Notes under the pieces: model-generated | What the model saw: only the letters and a program-made list of their open reading frames with translations | Database searches by the model: none | Told to the model about the DNA's origin: nothing | Shown here: positions 56,142 through 64,000 of the stretch, piece after piece | Layout of the letters: each line of letters opens with the position of its first letter | Numbering within the stretch: position 1 is the stretch's first letter | Assembly (NCBI GenBank): GCA_008729055.1 | Contig: SDUX01000011.1 | Coordinates: 124,001-188,000, forward strand | Direction: 5' to 3' | DNA: 64,000 nt | Origin: Pyropia haitanensis | Taxonomy: Eukaryota > Rhodophyta > Bangiophyceae > Bangiales > Bangiaceae | Program-made: the position numbers and the translations under genes

Positions 56142-57596
56142 ATGCGTCTCTCCGCCTTGGACCTGTTTCGCAAGGTCCCCCGGGACTTGACCCACACCAC
56201 CGCTCACGGCGGGGTGCTGTCGGTGCTCGCCTTTGCCGTCTTGGGCGTCCTCTTCTTTTTTGAGACGTGGAGCTATCTGGCCGGCTCCACCCGCACCTCC
56301 ACCGTCCTCGACGACAACGCCGACGCGCTGCTGCAAGTCAACGTCGCCCTCCGCTTCCTCGAGCTCCCATGCGCGTTTGCTACCGTCGAGCTATGGGACT
56401 ACTTTGGTACCAACCGGCTGGACGTGACCGCGGACGTGCGCAAGATGCGTATCTCGGGCCCGACCGGTGAGCACCTGGTCGGGGAGTACTCGGAGCGCAC
56501 CTTTGAGGGCGCCCCGCACGTGGAGCCCCGCATCGCGGCGGGCCTGCCCGTCCCCCGCGGCATGACCGCCCCGCACCCGACGCTCGAAACGCTGGGCGAG
56601 GCGGACTTTGAGGCGCGCCTCGAGGGGGACCCCCTCGCGTTTGTGGCGTTTATGGTCGCCTGGTGCGGCTACTGCCGGTCGCTGGCGCCGACGTGGTCGG
56701 CGCTGGCCGAGGCGGCCGCCACGGGCGCCGTGCCCGCCACCATCTACGTGGTCGACTGCGTGCTGTCCGAGGCGCTGTGCGCGGCGCAGCATGTGCCGGG
56801 CTACCCGACGCTGCGGCTGTACCACCACGGCCTCCCGGCGAGCGACGACTACGCGGGCGAGCGCAGCGTCAAGGCGCTCACCGCGTACGTGCGGGAGCAC
56901 GCCAAGCTACCCGAGGAGGTCCGCGCCGCGACGGTGCGGGTGGCCAAGAATGAGGGGTGCCTCCTCACCGGCACCTTCTGGGTGCACCGCGTGCCCGGCG
57001 CATTCCACGTGATTGCCAAGAGCGACGCCCACACCTTTGACGCTGCCAACACCAATACCTCCCACATTGTCTCGCACCTGTCGTTTGGGCAGCCGCTGTC
57101 GACCGACGTGCTGCACAAGGTGCCGCGGGACGTTGCGGCCCACATCCACCCGCTCGACGGGCGGCGGTTCATCAACCGGGAGCGGGCGCAGAGCCACCAT
57201 ACGTACATCAAGGTGGTGTCCACCCACTACCGGACGGGCACGCTGCTCGCCTCCCGCGACGTGCTCGGCTACCAGCAGGCCATCTCGTCCATGACGTTTG
57301 ACGCGGCGCCGGCGGTGCCCGAGGCCAAGTTTGCGTTTGACCTCTCCCCGACGGCGGTCGTGATGGAGCCGTCGGGCCGCCGGTGGTACGGCTTTCTCAC
57401 CAACCTCGTGGCCATCCTCGGCGGTGCGTTTGCCGTGCTGGGGCTCCTCGACGGAGCGGTGCACCGGCTGGCGCGCAACGGTCGCAGGGGCGTGCAGTCG
57501 CCGCTGAGCGGCGCCGCTCCGCCCGGGACGCCCCGATCACCGGCGGCAGGGTCGCCGGTGCTGAGCTCGCCGCCGTCGCTCACACGGCGGAGTTGA
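56142..57596 (+). CDS. PDI-C protein: ERV41/46-like with thioredoxin domain
   Basis: 484 residues, single exon. The fusion of an ERGIC/ERV-type cargo receptor with a thioredoxin domain is the PDI-C family (Arabidopsis PDIL5-3/5-4), known from plants and protists. The N-terminus LDLFRKVPRDLTHTTAHGGV is the family signature; TM1 is about 23-46. A lumenal ERGIC N-domain follows, then a thioredoxin domain (about 145-255) with active site WCGYC at 174-178 and cis-Pro in VPGYPTLRLY (Pro 222). The ERV C-domain includes GCLLTGTFWVHRVPGAFHV, NTNTSHIVSHLSFGQPL and DLSPTAVVMEPSGRRWYGFL. TM2 is about 417-440, with a short cytosolic Ser/Pro tail. It probably oxidises or isomerises disulfides while cycling between ER and Golgi. 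Every element is intact. Confidence 0.95.
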   Translation: MRLSALDLFRKVPRDLTHTTAHGGVLSVLAFAVLGVLFFFETWSYLAGSTRTSTVLDDNADALLQVNVALRFLELPCAFATVELWDYFGTNRLDVTADVRKMRISGPTGEHLVGEYSERTFEGAPHVEPRIAAGLPVPRGMTAPHPTLETLGEADFEARLEGDPLAFVAFMVAWCGYCRSLAPTWSALAEAAATGAVPATIYVVDCVLSEALCAAQHVPGYPTLRLYHHGLPASDDYAGERSVKALTAYVREHAKLPEEVRAATVRVAKNEGCLLTGTFWVHRVPGAFHVIAKSDAHTFDAANTNTSHIVSHLSFGQPLSTDVLHKVPRDVAAHIHPLDGRRFINRERAQSHHTYIKVVSTHYRTGTLLASRDVLGYQQAISSMTFDAAPAVPEAKFAFDLSPTAVVMEPSGRRWYGFLTNLVAILGGAFAVLGLLDGAVHRLARNGRRGVQSPLSGAAPPGTPRSPAAGSPVLSSPPSLTRRS

Positions 57597-58532
57597 GAAG
57601 AACCCGGCGGGGAAGGGACCGGCAGCTGAGGGGGGCGGGGAAGGGGATGCCATTTGTCCATCGGGTGAGCGGCTGACATGTTCTCTTTGAGGTGGGTTTT
57701 GGGGGGCAATGCCGTGTATGGACGGCTACGGGGACCGCGGCGGCGTACAATGACACGAATCTTCTTTGGCCGGTCAAGCTCTTTCGGCCAGTGCGTGCCC
57801 TGGAAAATTGCAGAGCTGCTCGGCACGAGGCGCTCACGAGGAGCTCCTCGGTCGTGTGAAGCAAGTGGGCAGGCACGGTGGTCTGGCGCCCGGAGCTCGA
57901 GTCTGCTCGTTGCTGTCAATTGGGTGCACACAGTCGGCGCTCCCTCTGACGGCGCCGTAGCAGCCAGGACAGAGATCCACGCTGAACTCTGCGTAGGTCC
58001 CCGCGGATGACCACGACCCGCCCGCACCGTGCGCCCCACCCGAAAGGCCTCCGCTGCTCGTCTGCCTTCAGACATGCCGGCGGGGACGGATGGGCTTGCG
58101 GAACAGGCTTTCGCGCCACCCTATCTGTTCAGACGCAACGTGGCATATGTTTTTAGTCACGCGCTTCTAAAATAATTAAGTCCTGACGAGCTGGCCACTG
58201 GACGACTGTACGCACGACTTGAGTGATCAAAGCCGGTTGTTTCCCGCTCGGTGCGCCGACGGTGCTCGCCGATCCCGTCATCGCCGCCGCGCGTCTACGC
58301 TCGGCGCCGCCCCGCCGCGGCGTGGTTGCTCCCTGCTCCTTCCTGGTTCCACCACAACCGTGTCGCGGCCCGTCCCTGGTGCGGCGTCCCACCTGCCTTT
58401 GTCTTGGCGTCGGCTAGTCGCGCGGTGGCGGCACCCAACCCCCCCCCCACCCAGCAGATCCGCGGGAGGCTCCGTCCCAGGAACCCCTTGGCCGCCCCCG
58501 ACACCGCCCGCGCCCCGCTGCTCGTGGCGGTC
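57597..58532. other. Intergenic, nothing recognised
   Basis: Holds the PDI-C 3' end and the bL21m promoter. A short AT-rich patch at 58150-58185 is the only notable feature. Confidence 0.45.
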
Positions 58533-59756
58533 ATGCTCGCCTCTCGGGCAGCAGCAGTGGTGGCGGCAGCGGCAGCCCGTGGCGCGTGTCACCACCGGCT
58601 AGGCACGTCGGCGGCCGCGGCGGCCGCCTTGGCGGGCCATCGCCCAGCGGGCGGCGGTGGCGGCGGCGGAGGCGGCGGTGGGGGCGGCGGTGGCGGCAGC
58701 GGTGCCCGGCCTGGAGGCTGGCCCGGGCGCACCCTCCCCACTGGGGCGACCGCCCCCTCAGCGAGGGGCCTGCTCGCCGGCGTGCTTTCGCCAACATCCC
58801 CCCTGCCTTGGGCGGCGCCGTCCCGGCGGCTGACCAGCGGCGGCGCCTCGTCCCTCTCCCCCACCTCCTCCTTCTCCCCTCCCCCGGATGCTACGCCATC
58901 CGCGGACGCGGCGCCGGGTGAGGAGGTGTGGCCGCCGCCGCCGCCGCCACGCAATGACCTGGGCGTCGACTGGGGCGGCCGCGGCATTGACATGAGCACC
59001 TTTGGGCTGTACGAGCGCGTCGCGCCTGACGCGCGCCCGGCTGCCCCGGCTGGCGGCGGCGGCGGCGGCGGTGGCGGCGGCAGCGACAGCGGCAGTGACG
59101 GCGTTGCCACCCCGCCCGTGGCCGCCCCCGTCGGTGCCCCCCTCCAACCCCCCCCGGACACCAACACTATCATCCTGCCCCCCCCAACGTTTCTGGCCAC
59201 GGGCGGCCCCCGCGGCACGCTGCCAGAGGTGCTGAGCGTGCATGGCCCGCGGCACCTGTGGTTGGGCGACGCGGCTGCCGGCAACGGCCTCCTCACCGTC
59301 GTCTCCGAGTCGGACGTGTCGGTCGTGGAGGCGGGCGGCGGCGGCGGCGGCATCTTTGCGGTCATCCTGGTGGCGGGCGACCAGGTCAAGGTCACCGCTG
59401 ACGATGTCTTGTACGCGGAGCGCCTGCCCGGCGTGGTCAACAGCCGCCTGGTGTTTGACGGCGCGACGCTGCTCATCGGCACCGTCGAGTGGTCGGTGTT
59501 TGGGCGGCCGACTGTGCCCGGCGTCCGCGTGCACTGCATAGTGGAGGAGCAGACGCGCAGCCGCAAGACCACCACCGTCAAGGTCAAACGCCGCAAGGGC
59601 TACCGCCGCACCATTGGCCACCGGCAGCACATCACGCGGCTACGGGTGGAGCGGATTGAGTACACGCTGCCGCCGGTGGAGGAGTGGACGAAGCTCAAGG
59701 TTCGCCCCGCGGGGACTGTGCTGCCGCCACTCGAGAAGCGGTCAGCGCCGTACTGA
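58533..59756 (+). CDS. MRPL21: Mitochondrial ribosomal protein bL21m
   Basis: Large-subunit organellar ribosomal protein of bacterial origin. With the ATG at 58533 it has 407 residues, and the first 30 (MLASRAAAVVAAAAARGACH) resemble a mitochondrial presequence; a plastid location cannot be excluded. Residues about 40-265 are a Gly/Pro/Ser-rich extension not found in bacteria. The L21 domain is about 272-375: IFAVILVAGDQVKVTADDVL, LVFDGATLLIG, TVKVKRRKGYRRTIGHRQH and TRLRVERIEY, matching the family's KYKRRKxYRRxxGHRQ signature. A short C-terminal extension follows. The frame stays open upstream to 58251 but without features. Single exon. Confidence 0.92.
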   Translation: MLASRAAAVVAAAAARGACHHRLGTSAAAAAALAGHRPAGGGGGGGGGGGGGGGGSGARPGGWPGRTLPTGATAPSARGLLAGVLSPTSPLPWAAPSRRLTSGGASSLSPTSSFSPPPDATPSADAAPGEEVWPPPPPPRNDLGVDWGGRGIDMSTFGLYERVAPDARPAAPAGGGGGGGGGGSDSGSDGVATPPVAAPVGAPLQPPPDTNTIILPPPTFLATGGPRGTLPEVLSVHGPRHLWLGDAAAGNGLLTVVSESDVSVVEAGGGGGGIFAVILVAGDQVKVTADDVLYAERLPGVVNSRLVFDGATLLIGTVEWSVFGRPTVPGVRVHCIVEEQTRSRKTTTVKVKRRKGYRRTIGHRQHITRLRVERIEYTLPPVEEWTKLKVRPAGTVLPPLEKRSAPY

Positions 59757-60408
59757 GCGGCGTCTGTGCCGCGGCGCCTTGTTGGCAGCGGCAGCGGGGT
59801 GGAGGCGGGGAAGGGGGGAGGGGTCGTTCTTGGGGAGTGAGGGGCGAGCGAAAAGCCTTCTCTGGCGGACACACGCGGCCCCGAGATCCTTCTGCAACTG
59901 CTGCGGTGCTGTGCGTGGCCTCGGGTGTCGGCATTTTGTGCAGTCCGGGAGCCAACAGACTCATTTTGGGTGAGGGGACGGCGAAGGCGTTCATAGGATG
60001 GGGATGCTCGCCACCGCACTATCCGCTGGCTGCGGGCGAGGGACGGCTGGCTCACCGTAGCAAGCAAAAACGCGCCGCAGACACTACGGTGAGCTGGACG
60101 CACACGCTTTCATCCGCACAGAGATATGAGGTCCAGTCAGTCAAGCGTCCGTACCAGTCACATAAAAACCTTGTGCAAGCAGGAGCGTCCCGCTCACAGG
60201 GCTCACATGCAGCTCTGTCAAAAAGTATTAACTAAAGACGCCAAAGAGGCGGCGGCCCACTCGCCGAGCTTCTAGGCAAGAGAAACAAGTAAGAAAAACA
60301 CACGCCAGAGGGAGTAAATCAGCAGTCAGGTGTCCCGCGTCGCGGAACAGACTCCCCGTGACGACGAAAAAAAAGGCTCCCACCATCACCATCACCACGG
60401 CCCGGTCA
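59757..60408. other. Convergent 3' intergenic region
   Basis: Between bL21m (+) and the REJ protein (-). Moderate GC, AT-richer from about 60100. No gene recognised. Confidence 0.5.
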
Positions 60409-63400
60409 TCACTGCGGCGCTCGTTGGGGATCTGAGGACAGCTCGCTCAACTGGGAGCCTTCCCGGATACTGCCAATGTCGCCCATGTCACTGCCGCTCG
60501 GCGCGGGCGCAGCCGCCGCCGCCGCCGCAGACATCGACCCGCCGGCGGCGCTCAGCACGGCACTGTCAACGCTGGTCGCGCTAGGTGCGATGCTGTCGCT
60601 GTCGTCGTCACCGTCATCACCGGCATCGTCGCCCGAGTCGGTGTCGAGGCCGTCACCAGCAGCAACCTCGCTAACGTTGTCCCCACCGTCCATCTCGTAC
60701 GACGCGCCCTCCGGCACCTCGGACTCACCACCGGCAGGGCCGACGGTGAAGGCAGCGGGGCCGAGCATCGACCGCGCCGTCGCGTCGTCAGTGTACTCGT
60801 AGCCGCCCGTAACGGCAAAGCCAGTGTCATCGTTCATGTCAATGACCGTGCCACGGCCGTACACATCACGTTCCAGATACACCATGTCCTCCGTCATGGG
60901 CGGCGGCGCGCCAATGACGAAGAAGTAGCGCGTCGCAACCGTCCAGCTGGCCATAATGGCCACGATGATGAAGAAGAGCAGACCGAGCACGATCGCCGCA
61001 ATCTGCCACGCCGTCAACGCAAAGCCCTCCAGCAGAAACGAGCCGCCCAGCCAAACAGCCCGCTCCCCAACGACCCATGGCCCCGTGACATCCGAGGTAA
61101 TCCTGGCAAACACCCGACCAGGGGTGCTGTCTGCCACATCTGTCGCCCCGGCGTCGTCACCTGCTTGGCGCACCGTGCTAGACGGTACCACAATGACCTC
61201 CGTCTGCGACTTGGAGTCTGTTCGAGGGTTGTAGTAGGAAAAGATCGCCGGGTCCCGCACTGCGTACGGCTTCTCCGGGTAGAGGTTGAGGCCATTGATG
61301 TCGCCAATCACCTGCCGTGTAACCGGCACGGCGGGGAGGGTGGCATCCAGCTCAACAGCACCCGTCAGACGATCGCTGCCCGCGGCCCAGCGTGCCCACG
61401 ACGCGTTCATCACAGCTGGAGTCGCTGCATCCGCCAACAGGTGCTCATAGAGGCCACCGTGCATTGTCATGGTATCCAGGTCCACGGCCGTGGTCGCGAT
61501 GGACGTCCGCGCCACTTCGTCCGGGTCCGCCACAAGCCCCGACACTGCCTCTTGGTTGAGAGGCACATCAACGGCGTAGCACTTGTCAATCGGCAGCGAA
61601 GCGTCGGTGAGCATGTTGCCGTCCAGCCGCGACACGTGCGTCGTTACCAGGTGGTCGCTGTAGCTTGGCTTCCCCCCTTGGATGTTGGACAAGTACACGA
61701 AGTCGGGCGACACGGCCAGCGACATAAAGAGGTTGTCAACGCCGCCCTGGAAGAGGCCAGGGCACCAACTGAAAGAGGCGTCTCCGGCCTGCAATCGACT
61801 CCCCTGCTCCGCGTTGCACATGTGGCCAACGACCAGCACCACAGGATCCAAGCGCTCCGGCAGCTGCACGGGCAGGGTGGCGTTGGGAAGAATCACAATC
61901 TCGCCTCGAGGCTGCTCCCTCTCGCCTTGCTGCTGCCGCAACGCGTACCCCCAGTCCCGCCGCGTCGACCGCAGCTGCCGAGAAGACGACAGCCCGCCCG
62001 CAAAGGTGCCCGTGCCATCGACATTGGCCGTGCTGAACGAGGCGACAAAGCCACACGACGTGGTCTTGAGGCCACCCAAGATGATGGAATCTTCCAGCCA
62101 CTTGTACATGTCAATCCAGATGGCCTGCACGCGGTCACTGCCTTCGGGCTCCTGCAACAAGCGCCGGCGCGTGGTGCCACCCGCCTGGTGGTAGAGGACC
62201 AGCTCGGGCGTGGTGTTGTAGAACGCTGTCAGCGTCTCAATAACACGGAGCACCTGCGAGTCGGGGGTGCGGAGGATAGCATGACGAGTGATGTTCACCA
62301 GCTTGTACAGCGTCTGCTCATCGTACACCACCCCCGTGTCGGGAGTCAGCCGGGCCAAAAATGACGCCGTGTTGATGTAGTTGGCGCTCTGAACCGTGTT
62401 GGGCACCGCGTTGCCGGCGATGCGCTCCAAGCCGGCCGTGTAGTTGGCCAGGACCTCGCTGTCTACAGTCTGATTGGTGCCACCGGACAACAGGATGTGC
62501 TTGGCCAGGTCGACCCCCAGCATCTCGTAGCCCGCGTGGTCGCCCGTCTTGAAGCTGCGATCAATGGCCTCGGTGAAGACAGTCAGGTTGGCGCCCAGCG
62601 GCACGGACGAGCTCACCACAATGGGGTCCTCGTTCATGGCCATTGCCAGCAGTGACCGACCTTCCGCGTCGTACATCTCCACGCGGACCGTGTACTCGCC
62701 CGACGTCTTGAGCTGGAACTGAACAAACGGCAGCCCCGAGCACCCGTCGAGGCAAAAGTCGGTGCCGTCCGCGTCCGTGGCAATAAAATAAAACTTGAAC
62801 TCGGCGCTCTCGTAGCTGGCGCCCGCCGAGGCGTAAAAGATCGACTGGTCGGTGCCTTGCGTCTGGGCCAGCGGCGGGAACCGCACCTGGGGTGCCTCGG
62901 TCGTCCGCAGCCGCACCAGCGCTGTGTTCTGCTCAAAGCCGGGAGTGTTGTAGATGACCGCCAGCACATAGTCCGTGTTTGGCAACAGCGCCCCAGCACG
63001 CAAGCCCAGTGGCTCGCGGGTGAAGAGGTCGTTGGGGTTGTTACCCCAATAGCCCGCAAATGGGATCCGCGTGCTAGGAAGCGCCAGAAACTGCCGCGCA
63101 TTCTCATCCGGCTCCAGCAACTGGTACGTCCACCTGGTTGCCTCGTCAACCGCCTGCGGGCGGATGATAACATCCTCAAAGTAGTTGATGCGCCGCGTCA
63201 CCACCGCATCCGACCGGTTGCTCGTAATGTCAATGGCAGACAGCTGCTCAAACCGCAGTGTCGAGTCAGGGTCCAGCCGGTACGTGACGACCGACTCGGC
63301 AGACTGCCGCTGGATGACCACGTCGGTCCCGTTGAGCAGTGTGCTAACGCTAGCCTTGCGGACAACGAGGCCGTACCGGACATACTGCTCCGTATCCTGC

Positions 63401-64000
63401 CGCACAGAGCTCAGCGCGTCGGCCGACACGGAAAAGGACTCGGCGGTCGTCCCCGCCGGCAGCAGCTCGGCGGGACACGGCGCGCTCGTGTTGCCAAGCC
63501 CAACAAAGCCGTCCGCCGACTGCGCCGTGACGCACGACCACGCGTACTGGATGCCTGCGCCCGTCCCAGACACGCCATCAACGAACGTCATGTCGGGGTC
63601 GTACGAGTTGGCGCCTGTCAGCTCCAGCGCCGACGCCGCCGAGATGGTGCGGCCCTCCTCGCCATTGTTGATGCGTGATAGCAGCGGCGCCGGCACAATA
63701 CGCACCAGGGCGCTGTCCGAACCACGTACGGTCTCGTTGGCAGTGAAGTAGGCAACCAGGTTGATCGAAAACGTGCCGTACGTAAGGTTAGACTGTGGCA
63801 CATTGAACTCTCGGCCCAGCAGCGTTGGCGTCGTGTTGTTCTTGTTTGCCGCCGTCGATTGGTAGGTGAAGGAGTACACGTCTCCCTGCCACGTCCAATC
63901 GTACGTGACCTCCTCATCAATCTCGGTCAAGCCCAGGCAAGTCGGGGTGCCAATCTTAGCCTCCACTTGTAGTGGCAGGTCAGGCAGGACCAGCGACCGG
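60409..64000 (-). CDS. REJ-domain single-pass membrane protein (5' end beyond window)
   Basis: The frame is open from the right edge to a stop at 60409, so at least 1196 residues are visible and the N-terminus is missing. The GTG at 63966 is not a start. The ectodomain has PKD/REJ-type features: repeats such as ALELTGANSYDPD followed by YAWSCV, and many Asn-glycosylation sequons. Scattered cysteines are present and the extracellular part is about 950 residues long. One transmembrane helix (AIVLGLLFFIIVAIMASWTV, about 60935-61000) is followed by a cytosolic tail of about 180 residues rich in Asp, Ser and Ala. REJ proteins include polycystin-1 relatives and sperm receptors. In protists such proteins are mostly uncharacterised surface receptors. 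No polycystin channel or PLAT domain follows, so this is the receptor part only. Base composition is moderate and no intron is visible. Confidence 0.8.
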   Translation of the reverse strand, partial: RSLVLPDLPLQVEAKIGTPTCLGLTEIDEEVTYDWTWQGDVYSFTYQSTAANKNNTTPTLLGREFNVPQSNLTYGTFSINLVAYFTANETVRGSDSALVRIVPAPLLSRINNGEEGRTISAASALELTGANSYDPDMTFVDGVSGTGAGIQYAWSCVTAQSADGFVGLGNTSAPCPAELLPAGTTAESFSVSADALSSVRQDTEQYVRYGLVVRKASVSTLLNGTDVVIQRQSAESVVTYRLDPDSTLRFEQLSAIDITSNRSDAVVTRRINYFEDVIIRPQAVDEATRWTYQLLEPDENARQFLALPSTRIPFAGYWGNNPNDLFTREPLGLRAGALLPNTDYVLAVIYNTPGFEQNTALVRLRTTEAPQVRFPPLAQTQGTDQSIFYASAGASYESAEFKFYFIATDADGTDFCLDGCSGLPFVQFQLKTSGEYTVRVEMYDAEGRSLLAMAMNEDPIVVSSSVPLGANLTVFTEAIDRSFKTGDHAGYEMLGVDLAKHILLSGGTNQTVDSEVLANYTAGLERIAGNAVPNTVQSANYINTASFLARLTPDTGVVYDEQTLYKLVNITRHAILRTPDSQVLRVIETLTAFYNTTPELVLYHQAGGTTRRRLLQEPEGSDRVQAIWIDMYKWLEDSIILGGLKTTSCGFVASFSTANVDGTGTFAGGLSSSRQLRSTRRDWGYALRQQQGEREQPRGEIVILPNATLPVQLPERLDPVVLVVGHMCNAEQGSRLQAGDASFSWCPGLFQGGVDNLFMSLAVSPDFVYLSNIQGGKPSYSDHLVTTHVSRLDGNMLTDASLPIDKCYAVDVPLNQEAVSGLVADPDEVARTSIATTAVDLDTMTMHGGLYEHLLADAATPAVMNASWARWAAGSDRLTGAVELDATLPAVPVTRQVIGDINGLNLYPEKPYAVRDPAIFSYYNPRTDSKSQTEVIVVPSSTVRQAGDDAGATDVADSTPGRVFARITSDVTGPWVVGERAVWLGGSFLLEGFALTAWQIAAIVLGLLFFIIVAIMASWTVATRYFFVIGAPPPMTEDMVYLERDVYGRGTVIDMNDDTGFAVTGGYEYTDDATARSMLGPAAFTVGPAGGESEVPEGASYEMDGGDNVSEVAAGDGLDTDSGDDAGDDGDDDSDSIAPSATSVDSAVLSAAGGSMSAAAAAAAPAPSGSDMGDIGSIREGSQLSELSSDPQRAPQ

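Noticed and set aside
60360..60420. CAC/CAT run after the REJ gene as a His-tag vector trace
   Set aside because: Only a few CAC/CAT codons in non-coding sequence; no other vector sequence is visible.

Overview
The window is nuclear DNA from a unicellular eukaryote, probably an alga or related protist; I cannot place it further. Signs are spliceosomal introns (GTACGT or GTATGT donors, CAG acceptors) and a eukaryotic gene set: TBP, U1-70K, eL42, eS27, SGT1, a LIN54/TSO1-type CXC protein and a PDI-C protein. An intact Ty1/copia retrotransposon is also present. A bacterial-type YchF GTPase with an organelle-targeting-like N-terminus, the PDI-C protein and a bacterial-looking queuine enzyme fit an alga or protist better than an animal or a fungus.

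Layout. 0-5 kb: TBP (+) converges on U1-70K (-), followed by an unknown secreted protein (-). 5.8-12.6 kb: a full-length Copia element with LTRs identical by eye, a 5-bp target duplication and an uninterrupted gag-pol. 14.6-15.6 kb: eL42 with two introns. 16.3-38.7 kb: an extremely GC-rich block. It holds a divergent AMP-ligase-like gene (-), SGT1 (+), a queuine tRNA-ribosyltransferase (-) and two large unrecognised genes converging near 34.4 kb. The block is broken by a less GC-rich island at 22.6-23.6 kb. 40-46 kb: a small Ala-rich LEA-like protein, a stand-alone PurD N-domain protein, YchF/OLA1 and eS27. 46.4-52.7 kb: a second extreme-GC block with the CXC (CRC) regulator. 53-64 kb: a hypothetical protein, a membrane-anchored Kunitz protein, a PDI-C protein, mitochondrial bL21 and the 3' part of a large REJ-type receptor running off the right edge.

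The main theme is composition. Housekeeping genes in moderate-GC zones look ordinary and carry the clear introns. Genes in the extreme-GC blocks keep only diagnostic residues, with the rest replaced by Ala, Gly, Pro and Arg. Several of these reading frames change frame at long G or C runs, so sequencing or assembly errors in homopolymers must be excluded before any is called broken. The genes do not form an operon or pathway. Shared themes are expression (TBP, U1-70K, CRC protein), translation (eL42, eS27, bL21m, YchF, TGT) and protein quality control or secretion (SGT1, PDI-C).
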